From Eretmocerus hayati (Eukaryota > Arthropoda > Insecta > Hymenoptera > Aphelinidae): 64,000 nt of DNA. Each line of letters starts with the position of its first letter. The first letter of the stretch is position 1. Location of the stretch: contig CM056742.1 of NCBI GenBank assembly GCA_029851415.1, positions 144,527,121-144,591,120 on the forward strand, written 5' to 3'. This document shows, one piece after another, positions 15,301 to 29,100 of this stretch. The notes beneath the pieces are model-generated. The model had not been told where the DNA came from. It searched no databases and saw only the letters and a list, made by a program, of their open reading frames with translations. A program made the position numbers and the translations under genes.

Positions 15301-17086
15301 TGACGATCGTATATTCGAATTATTTCAATTCTGTTAGTGAATCAAAGTAATGACCGTGTCACCAGATGAAATTGATGTCGTCAAATTGTATATTGTGTGA
15401 AAAATTGTTCCCAAGCTCATGAATGAGAATATCACCACACGTCTAGTACTTACTCCGTTAAAATGTACAGAGATATTCGGTGTGCTTGCTCATTTCGATT
15501 TAATAGAAAAATCGTTAAAAAGTGTCACTGTCCGTCTATTCGATAATTATTTGTGCCGAAATGGTTTTTCAATTTTCGTGAATTCATTCATGGCAATTAA
15601 TATACTTGTAAAGATCGAAAGTGTTCATTAGAAAATCACTCATTGTAATCCACGTAAGACTCGTTCTCAACGGATGGAATAATTTTTTCGTTGATATCAT
15701 GACATCAAGAAGAATAGACGCTCACGACGTTTGTGTGAAGATGTCTAATCTACTCGAAAAGAGTCACAGACCTTGGAAATGTATTTGAACTAGCTCAAAG
15801 TCTTTTCCACATTCATCAGCATCAAAGCCATTTACTCAACATTCTTGAAGTGTAGATATGATCAATATTGATCTGTGATATGAGTGTTGAGGATGGTATA
15901 ACAAATTTATTTCATTTATAACATTTTTAAAAATTATTCAACCGAGACCTAGGAAAAAGCAAGAACGTATTACACTGCCAAACCGAAGCAACATTCGGAT
16001 TTTCCGTTTTGGAGTAAGCACGGGTAAAGAATGATGACTTCATTCAAAAATTTCATTTTGTTGTCACGTATTTAGAGATGTCGATTGGTGAACAAGATCC
16101 ATGGTCGCATCACGTTTCCTTGTTTAATAAGAGGAGATCCGATTTTCAACTATTTCAACTCTGACTGAGTAATGAGAAAGTATTGGACCATTTTTGTTTG
16201 CTTTTCACCATTGACAATTTTTTATGGAATAGCGATGCTACACGGTTGTCACCGTGGTGACGTGGTTCGAAACCTGCAAGTATTTTCCTTGGAGGAAAAG
16301 AATTATTTTCCTGGTACATTATTGAGAGCCATAAGTCTTTCCATGGCTCATTTTGTGAAACTAATTGGTTTGATTTCAATGAAATTGAAGTATACGCATA
16401 TATTTTATGATTCGAAAAGAATCGTTGAAGGTCCTCTCTTTGCTAACTCATTGTTCAAGTGTGAGTTTTTTTTCCATCCAATTGAATGACTCACCTCGTT
16501 TTTTTTTTTCATAGCCACGTGATGTGATACCTCTATTTGAAATCATCTTATTGGCTCAAAAGTATAATACGTTCTTGATCCAAATGAATTTTATGAAACA
16601 TACAAAAATTGTCATAGAGCTTTCAAAGATATTTTAGACAATTTTGGATTGTTGAAGATTAAAAACTTTCAATATTGAGCTCATCCATTGTCACAGGCTG
16701 AAAACGCAAAAAAAAATTTCAAAGCAAAACATAAGAAGGCAGTAATATCCTCATACATAATTGAAACGTCTGAAAGTGGGCAATTTTTCCATAAACCTTC
16801 TTATCGTCTCAGAAGCAAAGTTCACCACTCTCTCTCTCTCTGTTTCAAATCAAATATTTATCGTATATCCAGAGACAACGAATGTTTGCACAAATTATGT
16901 AAGTTTTAAGGCTCGAAAGAGTAAGTAAAGCCACCGAGATGTAAGTATCAACCATCTCCGACGAAGCACAAAATTCCGTGCGAGATAGCGTGCCGACGAA
17001 GAAGGAAACAACAGAACGATTGCCTTGTTTGAAACTCGTACCGCATAGACGTGACGATGAATTTTCGGCAACAATCTTGAGGTGAA

Positions 17087-17117
<31 letters not shown>

Positions 17118-20100
17118 TACTCGTGAAAGTGATTTTGCAACCAGAAGAGAAACATCGAGAGCCGTTGCGGCAGAACGGAAACGGTGCGAGAGCATCTTCC
17201 TTTTCACGGGCACTAAAATTTTCAGACAACACTTTCACCTTCTTATTCTTTGTCTCACGTCTAAAATTTAATACTCGACCCTCAGATTTCCAAACTAGCC
17301 TTGATCTCAATTAAAATGAGAGAAGCATCACCTTTTCCACTCTCATTATGGTAATCTGTGTCAGTGGTAATGAAAATTCGTGTGTCTTACGGCATCGTCA
17401 ACGTAATATTAACAATTTGAGAATCGATCTATATAGCACACTTACCAAAAATTTCTTTTCGTCCCACGCATTGTTTCACAAGGGTTTTTACCACCAACGC
17501 GCTAACCGTATAATGATTTTGTTTGAGAGTATGTGTTCCCAATGGGTTATTGCGCAATCGAGAGATCATGGATTATGCAAACTATTAACGTACGCACATT
17601 TTGGACAGAAAGAATATTGCGAAAGCTGTGTCAAACGAGTCAATAGAAGTAGCCGCAAATATATATGTTGAGAGACGTCGTCGTTGTCGTTGTTGTAGTT
17701 AGTGCGGGTGGCCTCGTTAGGAAACTCACACAAACGAAAGGTTTGGCAAGCTTTATACAGAAATATCGAATGTGTCTAAACATGTGTGTCTCTCGATCGC
17801 GCAATTCTAATAGAGGCGTTTGAGGAACCGCAACCACCATTGAACGTACAAAATCAGGAGCTTATAAGATTTTTGATGTCTGTGGATGGCTTTTGAGCGA
17901 AAAAAATTATATTTCTGAGACAAGTTCTAGAAAAATTCTCTAATGGTTCATTTTATGCGACCATGAGTAAAATTCTATCCTCCAGATATCTTTTCCTAGT
18001 CCAATTTTAGACTCTTAGTCAGTGTCACAAAATAAAATATGAATGTTTGTCATTTGATCTCCAAATGTTTGATGTATGCGTTAAAAATAATGTTAGATAT
18101 TCTCATTATTTCTGTAATGTGTGCTTACTTGATCCCAATTGTTTAATGGTTTATACATGAATGTCTATTTGTGTCAGAATGTTTTCAACCTGGGAAATGA
18201 TAACTTGAGATTGTGGTTACTTGGAAAAATATTGTTCCATCCGTGCTTTTTTAGATCACAAAATTAATCGAATCGAATTAATGGACATAATGAATTGTTT
18301 TTATACAGAATTGACAAAGAAAATTATTTTGTTGAACAATGAACTGCATAATAACTGAGTGATCGTATATAAGTAATAAAATATCAATTTGAAATGTACT
18401 GCGATTTAGTGTGATTGATTGACGAACACGATTGTAGAAACTTATACGTTTTGTAAAAAAAAAATATGTACTGTCGGACTTGCAAAAATATTTGTAAATC
18501 CTACTCGTTCCTATGAGCACTGTGGACTCTATTTTATTTTTCTAATGCTGTGTATTCTTGAATACGATGACGATTATCTTGGTGGTACAATGAATAAAAC
18601 AATACGTTTTCTACCATGTACATGATTGTTAACTTATTCTCATATTATATCCATTGTATAACCTCCACCTTTCCTTACACCCATGAACTTTTATGTTCAC
18701 TCCTCATTGTTGAATGAAATCGATGTAGATCATGAAAATTTGATGGCATGAACAATTTGACAACCAAATGGTGATCGCAATGAAGAATTTGCACGAACAT
18801 TTGTGAGTTAATCAATGGAAAGACTACATGTAAATTTTAATTAAAATGTTCCGATCGTGAACCTTTTGGGTTGTACCCTTGCTTTGGTCACAACTTCTGT
18901 CAAACTTGATGACATTTTTTAAAACTATCATGTCGATCTAGAGCTTTTCGCGTTTGTAAAAGTGCCTATCTGATTGTAATTTTTATTATTATCAAAGAAA
19001 TGAGCGATCAGAAATTTTAAATCTACAAAAATTCGAGAATAGTACGCTTGTAAGAGTATTTGCACACAAAAAGGAAAATTGGAACCTACAAGATACTGAC
19101 GGATGAAGATGAATCCTGCAACCGTTGACGGAAGATGAATACAATATTTTATTTGTTCATAAAAAATTATTGCTAACAATACCAGAGTTTTTGTACAGAA
19201 AACAGAAAATTGGAACCTACTAGATACTGATGGTTGCAGATGAATCCTGCGACTGTTGACGAAAGATGAGAACAGTATTTTATTTTTTTACAGAAGATCA
19301 TTGCTAACGATGCTTCAGGTTCTGTACCGCGGACATTTAATGAATTTTTGTAAGTATCCAGATACTGACCGTGATCACAAGTTTAATTTTCCGACAAGAT
19401 GAGATCCAAAAAATAAAACTGAGGAATATCCACCAGAGGAAGGCATCATGAATTAAAATGTAATCAATATTTCAGAAACTTCGATAAATAAATGTGAAAT
19501 GAGAGCATTATATTGACGTATCTCTTTGGGGAATATCATTGGTAAATGATTGATTACGTGAATTCCAACACTTGAAATTTTACACGGTCACGCTACAATT
19601 GAGATATTAACGTACTATTAAGTGATTGAATCGGTCTCAAAGTGTCTAGTAATCATCATCAGAAACAGGTCTATAGGTCACTTGAATGACGCGTGAAAAA
19701 TTCAATCAACGTGCATAATATAATAGCAGGTTTATCAGAATAGACAAGAAATATTGGTTTTCTGGGCAATTTTTCTACACATTTCTGCTTGTTTAATAAA
19801 TCGTGGAAAAATTGTTTGAGATCATAAAAATCGTTTATCTATCAATTTTTATCATAAAAAGAAATCAAGATCAATTTGAAGCTCATCTGAAGAACAATGT
19901 CGTTGCTCGACCGTTATCAATCAGTGTCCTTGGCCGCAAACCGAATCAAAATGCTTTTTGATACGACGAAATAATCTATCAAATTCTTAGTCCAGCATCG
20001 AATTCTTGAGTAATTTTAGTACCGGATGGCTCCGTAACATTCCAAAAAATGACGCATCTTTCAGAACTTTAGTATCTGTGTGACTGTAAGAAAAAATGAT

Positions 20101-23100
20101 CACATGGCTGCAAATTTGTCTTCTCATCTGCGACCAACTTGAAGGCAATATAGAAGAAAAAGGTCAGGTCCACCGCAACGTGGGACTGACTCACATTCTC
20201 AGCGCGAGGTCTGTCTCTCGCATTGAATCGCGTGTGTAATTATATAATTTTGGAGATGCAGCATCGTCTTTGCGTTCCAGGAGGCCATTATAGTATTACA
20301 CCGTCAACTCCAAGAGATCGAAAATCTCCCAAACAGCACCCACTCAGAATCTCCCGCTTTTTTTGCGTAGGTTGCAGAATATCATTCAGGCATACCCTAC
20401 CTTTTTCGAGGTCGACATGAGTTTCCATTCAAAAGGTGGAGGCGCGGGCGGGTCAGGGTCATTCTTACATACTTGGCAGCGCCATCAGTCTACATTTTAT
20501 TCCTACATATATCAATTTTATACTCATTGTGGCCGATTGTAAGCACATTATCTGAAAAAATTTGCGTTCCAACGAAGGCCATTCAAGAAGAGTTTCGTGG
20601 CCGTGAATATCGGCTTCTCGTCGTCGTCGTCGTCTCGAAGGTGACGTGCCTGATGGCAAGGGTCGATGAACGGCGCCGCGCCTGTGAGGCAAAGCTCTTC
20701 TTTGATATGTTCAAGTATTATATATCTCACGACTTGAGAAAGAGAGACAGTCAACGATTTTTGCCAAGAAACGAGACGTTAAAGTGTATATGTTCATCAG
20801 GGATATATTGGAGTTGAATGAACGAGAGAACAACTGATATGTGGCGAATATCCTTGTAAGAACATACAATATATATAGGCGTTTCATCGTGAACTGCTTC
20901 CCGTATAGCACACATCAATGTCGGTAAAAGAATCTATATAGAGGTAGAAGCATCTTTTTACGGTTAGATCGGAGCCTGATGGCTGTGTTTCAATCAAGTC
21001 CCCGACCTTGTCGACCTTGATCCTCGATCGACTCTATACGGGAGATGATCGATCTTGCCTTAGGGGAAATTGCTGAGATGTTCTATTCTATATGCTACGA
21101 GCGGGAACACTTGGGTACCGGTATTTCTCGGCGCTTAGAATCGATCAAACGGGGGATACGAGTGCAATTACCCTGATGAAAAAGATAGTTGGGATGATAG
21201 AAGTGCTGTTCTTCGGGGAAAATTGCGTATATATGACACGTTCACTATAGGTGAAAAAATTATCTGAGCCTACTTTGCAATCTTGAACTTTTCGAGTAGT
21301 GTTGTAATTCGAGCACTCCAAAGGTGATTAACTTTTTGAGATTGTTGATTCTGCTTATCTGTTTGATTGATATTTGTTTGATGAGATCTTTTAGAAATTC
21401 GAGCAATCTTGAAAAGTAATTACGATCTCTCCGTACCCCATTGACTGAATATGGTTACCACGATCATGTGGCATGATCACTTTTCCATATTCTGTGATAT
21501 TTATAGTAGAATGGACCCATAAAGATTTCAAAAACTTTTGAATTACCTCTTTTGGTACAAAGATTATGTTGTCGAATAATTGAAGGCCATACATGAAATC
21601 GCAAAGAAGTAAACGACCAATTTTCTAATTTTGGTATTTTTGTCATTTTTCAATGTAGTTTTCAACATTTTTTTACCAGAAAATTTGTCCTTGAGACCGG
21701 GAGGAGAGCTTTGGAAGTTTGAGGATTTTCAACTTTTTTTATGAGCTCGACTAGAGTTTGGATTTACCTAAATTTTTATTCAATGATGCTACCCATTTTT
21801 ACAAAACTGGGAAACTCTAAGATTCGAAGACCGAAGACCATCTTCAACAGAATATAGAGGGTGGAATTTGACCATCCCAAAAATGAATCCTAAGATACAA
21901 ATCAGTACATTTCGAGTACGTAAAGACGTAAATAATTATTCATAAAGACTCTTTTCTTTGGGCTACCTTCTCATTTCTGAAGAATTCTTTGATCTTTGAA
22001 GCATTGAATCATCAATAGAACTCGCTTTATGATTCAAGTCAATTTTTGCGAGTAAAACCAAATGACAAAATTTTGCCTTTGAAGGATGTCAATACTTACA
22101 AGAGCGCGTCTTGAAATATAGATATTTATAAAACTCGGTGGAAAGGGATTTCTCAGCTTGGTTCTGTGCACAGACTAATTACCTCTCACAGATTTGTCAT
22201 TAATATTCTTTGATAGGTTTTTGAGACTAGATTCTGATAGAATCATGTCACGTGTTTGACCTTATTATTAAAATCTTCAGCTCAGTATCTCTTCATCGCT
22301 GCTCTTGCAAGTAAGGTTTCTCTTTTATTCGTCAATCATTTCAAATGTTGACTCAATCTGCCCAACTAAACGTATCTCAAAAGTTGTGTGAATCTTTTCA
22401 GAAATTCTGAAGACTAAGACATGACTGAGTCACATGATCGGGTAACAGTGTATTATTTAATGATGAAAATTGCCCTTCCATTCTTTTCTTGTAATGAACC
22501 GCACAATACATGACATTGTACTGAAATTTCCTATTGTAAAATTCAAGGTTTCACCGACAAAACTTATGATAATTCAGATGATATACGGGTCCATGTACTA
22601 TGCATGAACCGTCAGTTAACTATGATATGTCAAAGTTTTCCATATGTGCTTCATACCGTTGGACGTGACTGGGCAAATCTCAGAAACTTTTGACTCTTGA
22701 CCTTAAAAAGTGACATAGTGACAAAGGTTGATGTACACTCGGGGACTATATGAACTGTCCAAGCCGAGGTCCAAGCTCGATATCGCGCTGTCTCACTCGC
22801 ACTCATTGATAAAGGTAGGAAAAAAGTGAGACAGAAAGATTGTGAAGTGAGCTGTTGGCGGACAATTTAGGTGTTTCCCCAGTGTACATGTCTGAAATTT
22901 CGTGAATGGCTTCTCTGAAGATATAGAGAACAGAATTGTATGTGTAAATCCGTTATAAAGAAACGCCTAAAAAGTTCCATTCAAAATGCTTTGAGCGTTT
23001 CATCGGATTTTGGTGCATGTTTGACGATTTAGGGGTCACATAGCATTTAACCCTGAATGTAATCGAAGCTCGAAATCGCTGCTCGAAATCGCTTCGAAGC

Positions 23101-26100
23101 ACGGTCTTATCTTTGAAGTTGCTGTTGAGCGAAATAGAGTCGATATTCTGAGGCTTCTTCGGATGGAGCTCAAATTTTTTTGTGACACTGATCCTTCCCG
23201 CTCTAACGCGATTCCTTGACATCCCCGTTGATGTATGTACATAGATCTGCAAGAGGTTATCATCTTTGTTAACACGTGAATAACACAATAGTTTTGTCCC
23301 AGAGTCCCTCTGAAGTGCGCTAAAGAATGTATGAGCGTAGGAACAGTAATCATGATTTCTTATTGAAATGGACTGACTGACCATCCAATGCGTATCATGG
23401 CTGTGTACAACGACCTCCCTCTAAATGAAAAATCAAAATTTTGAATCATTAATAAATATGCTTGCAAAGCTACAGAATCTGCTGTGGTGTACTAGAGCCA
23501 TGAGAGCTTAACGGATTTTGAGAGTTGATCCGAGTATCACGTCGATTCCTCGATTTTCGGGTGTTTTCTCGCACATGACCTTCTCTAGTATCTATCCGTA
23601 TCCACCATAATCGATCCCAAATTTGGTGTCCACTTTCAGGACATCTATGAACGAAGAAAATTTGACTGGTTAGGCCTCATGAGACGTCGTACAGCCCAAA
23701 TCATCGAGGAGTGACAGCAATAGTCAAAAATTCCTAAGATTCCCCCAAATATACGTATATTTCTTAAATTATTCTAGGATTCCGAGTTCTTACCAAGACT
23801 ATTTGAGTATTAATGCCTTTACTTTTTTTGCGAATGAATATGAAAAAGGCGTAGCCTTTACTTTTTTTAGCCTTTTTTAGCCTTTCCTGAATTGTCCTGT
23901 GATACCGACACAGTTGGTGGGGTCGCTGGGTGTCAGCTCGGCCGATCATCTAAGTTAAGCATCGTCGGGCGTGGTTAGTACTTGGAGAGGTGACCGCCCA
24001 TCTCGGTCTAACCAACCTCGATTTGCTGACTTTTCTGATCGATTAGTTGACACTCACACCTCAGCAACGTGAGCGGGAGGCACGAAATGTTACTACAATT
24101 GCGATGTTCATGCTTACGAAATGTGGCATGAACACCTCAAGGGTAGCATGATATATGTGCCGAACTCTCCGGAGCAGATTTTCTCCACTCAGGAGTTATC
24201 CCTCGCTCCACGGGCATGATTCTCGGGCAAATGCGGAGAGGATTAGGTTAGGGTGAGTGGCTGGATCTCCAACTCGCCACGATAAGACACGAAATGTTAA
24301 ACCCATGAGATCCGCCCCGGTTGTAATAGTCCATTGGCTGAAGACGACCGTTGAACACACGAAAAAAAAAAAATTGTCCTGTAAAAAAGGCAGTCATACT
24401 TATTTTGACGCTTTGTCGAATTCTCAATTAATCGAATTACTTAAGCTTATGACAAACCGCACTCTAATCTTATTATCAAAGTATGCTTGTTATAGTGTCG
24501 GTAGTGGAATAGAATGTAAAAAATGAACATTACAGATAGATCATTGCCCCATCCACATTCTTACTAATAATGCACCATTTAGTGTCTACTAATTTTTCGA
24601 AATAATTCTGTTAGCATGCTATTGATTCAAGGTGTGAACGAACGATCTGAAGGATGAATGAGTAATTTTTTTGATAGATTCTGATATACTTACTAGTCAC
24701 ACAGACGTTTAATAATTTGTAAACGATGAATTTGCCCTTAAAGTTCAATTGATTGGTCGCTATTTGAGAAGGCAAAATGTTCTTTTGATGTGATTGGACG
24801 AATTGGGCTTCGAGCTTGGTAAAATGATGGCGTGCGTTTGTATTAGAGTTGACCTGTTCGTTGCGATGAATTTCATTGATTATTGATTTTTTAATTTTTG
24901 ATCGATTCAATCTTCCACGTGGGCTATGAGATTTTTACTTGGTAATATGGTTGGCTGATTCCAGTTAAACTATGTCATTAAAAAGTGTGAACGTTCCTTG
25001 CAAGTAAGAAAACTCATAAATTGAACTGCAAATCAAATATTCAATTCAACTCAAACAAATTAATAGTGGATTTTTTTCCATCCACATGACTTACGTGATT
25101 CATGAATTTGACTGACGAGGTCATCATTCAGATTGCGACATGTACAATATACGGTCATGGGAATTGCTTATTAGTCATATTTATTTTGCATTATACAGAA
25201 TACTGATGCTTTCACGTATACAGTAGAACTCGGTTATAACGAAAACTCGGTTTAACGAGAAAATATTCAAAATCTAATTGGCTTCTAGTTCTAATTCAAT
25301 GGAATCAGCCTCGGTCGCCGAAATTTAGATTTAGACCACTACGCGATGGTGAATTTGAGGGCTTGGCTTATTCAGAAGCATCGTCTACTTTAGAGTATTT
25401 GAACAACTCTTATTTTACCAATGAAAACATTGATTATGAGCTTTCTTTATCACTGTTCGAAGTTGAAAAATATTGTTTATAAACAAAATGTTCGAGCCAA
25501 GAAACAAACATTGATCACTTATTTCATAAGATACAATCTTGTGGATCGTGATTATGATATAAGTGCGATGAAGTGCTCAATATTGCATTTCTTGAATCGG
25601 CATTACATTGTCCATTCATCTTTACGACTGCAAATCTATATCTATGTCTTTATGTCCAAGTTTATTTTGCCCTTATAACTTTTTCGTGTATAACATTGAT
25701 AGTCCAGTTTTAAAGTAAAACTTGATTGAATGACATTCTTCCATGTAAGATGACCAATTCATCACTTATTTACATTATTTAATCATTCTGAGGCATCCGT
25801 GGTTATAACAAACAACTTTTGCTGGTTCCTTGAAGCTCGTTATAACCGAGTTCTACTGTACTCGTTACATATCTTTCCGCTTCAATCTCTAAAATTCTCA
25901 TCGCAATGCAATTCGCGTAATTTATAGCTCGAGAATTCATTCCAAAGGTTATTAAAGAATCGAGAATAAAAATTTCATATCAAACCTTTAGTCGCGAAAT
26001 GTACTCATTCTACAAGGGGAAGGAAAATTCGTTCGTTACGAAACTTTCTGGCTGAAAATTGTTTGATGTTGATTCTTGAAATTCAAAATACTCATTTCTT

Positions 26101-29100
26101 CTCCGCATTACTTGGTTACGGTTTTGTAGATACAGACCTATCAAAGCCATGAAAAAATCATTATTTGGATCAATTAATACAATTTTTTGAAGAATCCTAC
26201 CGCGGGAAGACTTTCGATTGAAACCTAGATGTCGATATTTTCCCTCAAAATAAGGAGAACCACAATACCTTGGCTCATACCTTGATGATATTCGATTCCC
26301 GAATTGTGCAGTCAATATTACCCAATATAGTATTGGGCCAATAATCGATCACCAAGCTGTTCAAATTCTAATCGACGAATTATATTTTTTTTATGACATC
26401 ATAACCAATACACTCTATAATCCCTTTTATGAAAATGTATTCCACGTATGAAAAAGCCGATAAAATTTTGAGCTGAACAAAAGCGTATCTACAGAATTCA
26501 CACCTCATCAAACATCAGTTCAGCATTTTATTGTATAGAAGAACCTCATTTTACGATTGAAGAGTATTCATATATGACTTTACCGATGATTCTCAACAAT
26601 ATATCGATGATGTCGGTGCAAAAATTCACAAATAAATGACTTTAAATGAGTTTGTGACGTCAATATCGTGATACTTTCCATCCCGCGAGGTCGAATCATC
26701 AATTGATAAGTAACATCGAACTTTTATATATGAATATACTTCCACATAAGATACGAGATATTACAAAACTTTGCGTGCTGGGTAAGCTATATCATTGCTT
26801 GATCAAAATTCGAGGGAAAAATTACTGACGCATTTTACACTCCAGTTCTTTGTGGCATTTTTCAACGAAAGTGAAGTTGATTTTTTTCAAAATACGATAT
26901 GATCGGGGTTGTTTGTTAGAAATTATTCAAGTGAATGTATGTACAAATTGCAACTTTCAACCTATCCGAGTTTTTGATTTCTATCATGTCGCTCAGGTTG
27001 ATGCTTATTTACTTTCTACTTTCACATTCTTTGAAGCCTTGTCGGATCTATTTGATTGCCATCTTTTACCACTGTCATCTTTACCTTAGACCGATCTTAC
27101 ATAACAAATAACCTTTGAGAATTTCATACTTATGATTATGGAAATCACTATAGTGAAATCTATTTGATTTCGATTATAAATATCGAGCGATGGTGAAATA
27201 GTAGGCGTTGTGTTTCACTACCATTTTATATAGATGGGCACACGAAAATTAATTACTAAAATCGTATACACGACTGAAAATCTTTAGATACGTGATAAAG
27301 TGTTGGGGAACCAACATGCTTTCAAAGAATATTTCAAGACGAGCGTATGATGAAGGTACATGTTGGAAAAGTTGCATTAGACAAAAATGTAGAACTTTTT
27401 CACTGTAAGAATGATTTGCATTAAGTAAAACTAGAAGTTTCCGCGAATTTGAACTGGCGCCATTCATTGTCGGTATGCCAGATGGTGCCCATTATGTCAC
27501 GTTAAGATTTTTCCCCTTATGATTTGAATGCAGACATACGCTTCTCATATTTTAAAGTCATGATATTCCAATGAAACAAGCCTGCATGTGATGTTGAGAT
27601 GAGCATCTTCAATGAAAATTCATCGTTAAATAGTTGGCTGTACCACCACCTTATCGGAGGGTGTCAACTCAAATTGTTAAATTTTCGATGAATATTTGAA
27701 ATTATTTGGACTCATTTGAAAGTCATAGATGATGCCTTGGAAAAATTCAAAATATTCTTTTCTGTGCCTATTTTGTCGCAAACTGCTGAGATATAGTTTC
27801 TTTCTGGAACCACGCAACTTCCATCTACAGCATTACTCCTAGCATCATTAATGACTTTCTTCCTACCAGAATAGGTTTTTGAGGATAACAGACAGTGAAA
27901 ATAGGAAAATTAGGATTTTTCCAATTTTTCACTTGTCGGTGGTTTAAATACGTTCCTTGTGTCGACAGGGATTTTTCAGCCTTTATCAAGTTTCTCAACG
28001 TATTGCAAGGAAGCGATCATCAAGTACATGAATTAGATATCTATACTGTTTTTCAGAGGGAACAGATAAGTGAACGGGTTGATCTGACAAAAATTCAAGA
28101 AAAATGTGTGAACCTCTCGATGGACCATTTACGGACTCACTGTTGATTTCCATAGCCAATTTGCGATTTAGTTATGTTTTAAGGGTTTCAAACATGTTAA
28201 AACCAAAAAATTGTAAAAACATGCTCAAAATGTATCTGAAAGTGAAGTCTTGGTCAAATGTTGTCTACTTCACTTGCCTATACTTTCCTTTATCATTCAA
28301 ATAGGATCAGATGATTTCCTGAATTCATCTTGATGCATTTAATTGTTTGTATAACTTTACTAGCTTACTCAATCATCGAACTTCGATACAGCGATCCAAC
28401 TTGATGACATTACCTTGACTGTTTTCCCCATCGACTGTAAAACTCTAATATATCTCAGCTATTTCTGTAAATTCACGTCCAATCATATACAAGATTCTCT
28501 CGAAGCAGTCATGCGGTGCGCCATACGGGACCTTGTGTCGTATTTCGCGTTGTAATATAAAATGAGATTCTTCGATATTGCGGTGGAATGCCCTCTGATA
28601 CAGAGAGTGCGCGGGACCAGTTCGCAGACGCCACATCATAATGCATTCGAATGAAATCGCGAGATTCTAATTTTAGAACGAGATAATCGCGAGGTGGCAG
28701 TTAAGCAAACACATGTCTATACCAAGTCAACCACTTTCAAGAAGCTATTTCCATATCATGATGCTCGTCACTTGCATATATTCTGGTACAAAAAAAGTTA
28801 CTCGTAATCAAGATAAAAATAGGCCCAGCATCAGTTATGAGGATCGTCATCTCTATAATTGCTAGCCTCATCAAAATATAAAAGTAATGACAGGATAAGT
28901 TATGCTTTAGGTCCAGTTGCGCCAGATCATCAAATGATCCCGATTTGATTGTAGATGCCGTTTCTGATGTGGTAAAATGTATGATATATAAATTTTTGTA
29001 CAGTTCTGAAGTTGTATAGAATACTAATTTAATTTAAATTTGCTACCGAGAGGCTGTGGGTGAGTGTGAAACGCTGCAAACTTCTCAGTACCCGGTTCAA

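Noticed and set aside
16240..16280. B-box-like GGTTCGAAACC with a small hairpin
   Set aside because: No A box at the right distance and no cloverleaf.
22953..23384. Overlapping minus-strand open frames in TBL2 intron 2
   Set aside because: Two frames of similar length overlap, neither shows a family motif or splice-site support.
23938..24000. A working 5S rRNA gene
   Set aside because: Only the central control region is kept; both ends of normal 5S are missing and the sequence is part of a retroposed unit.
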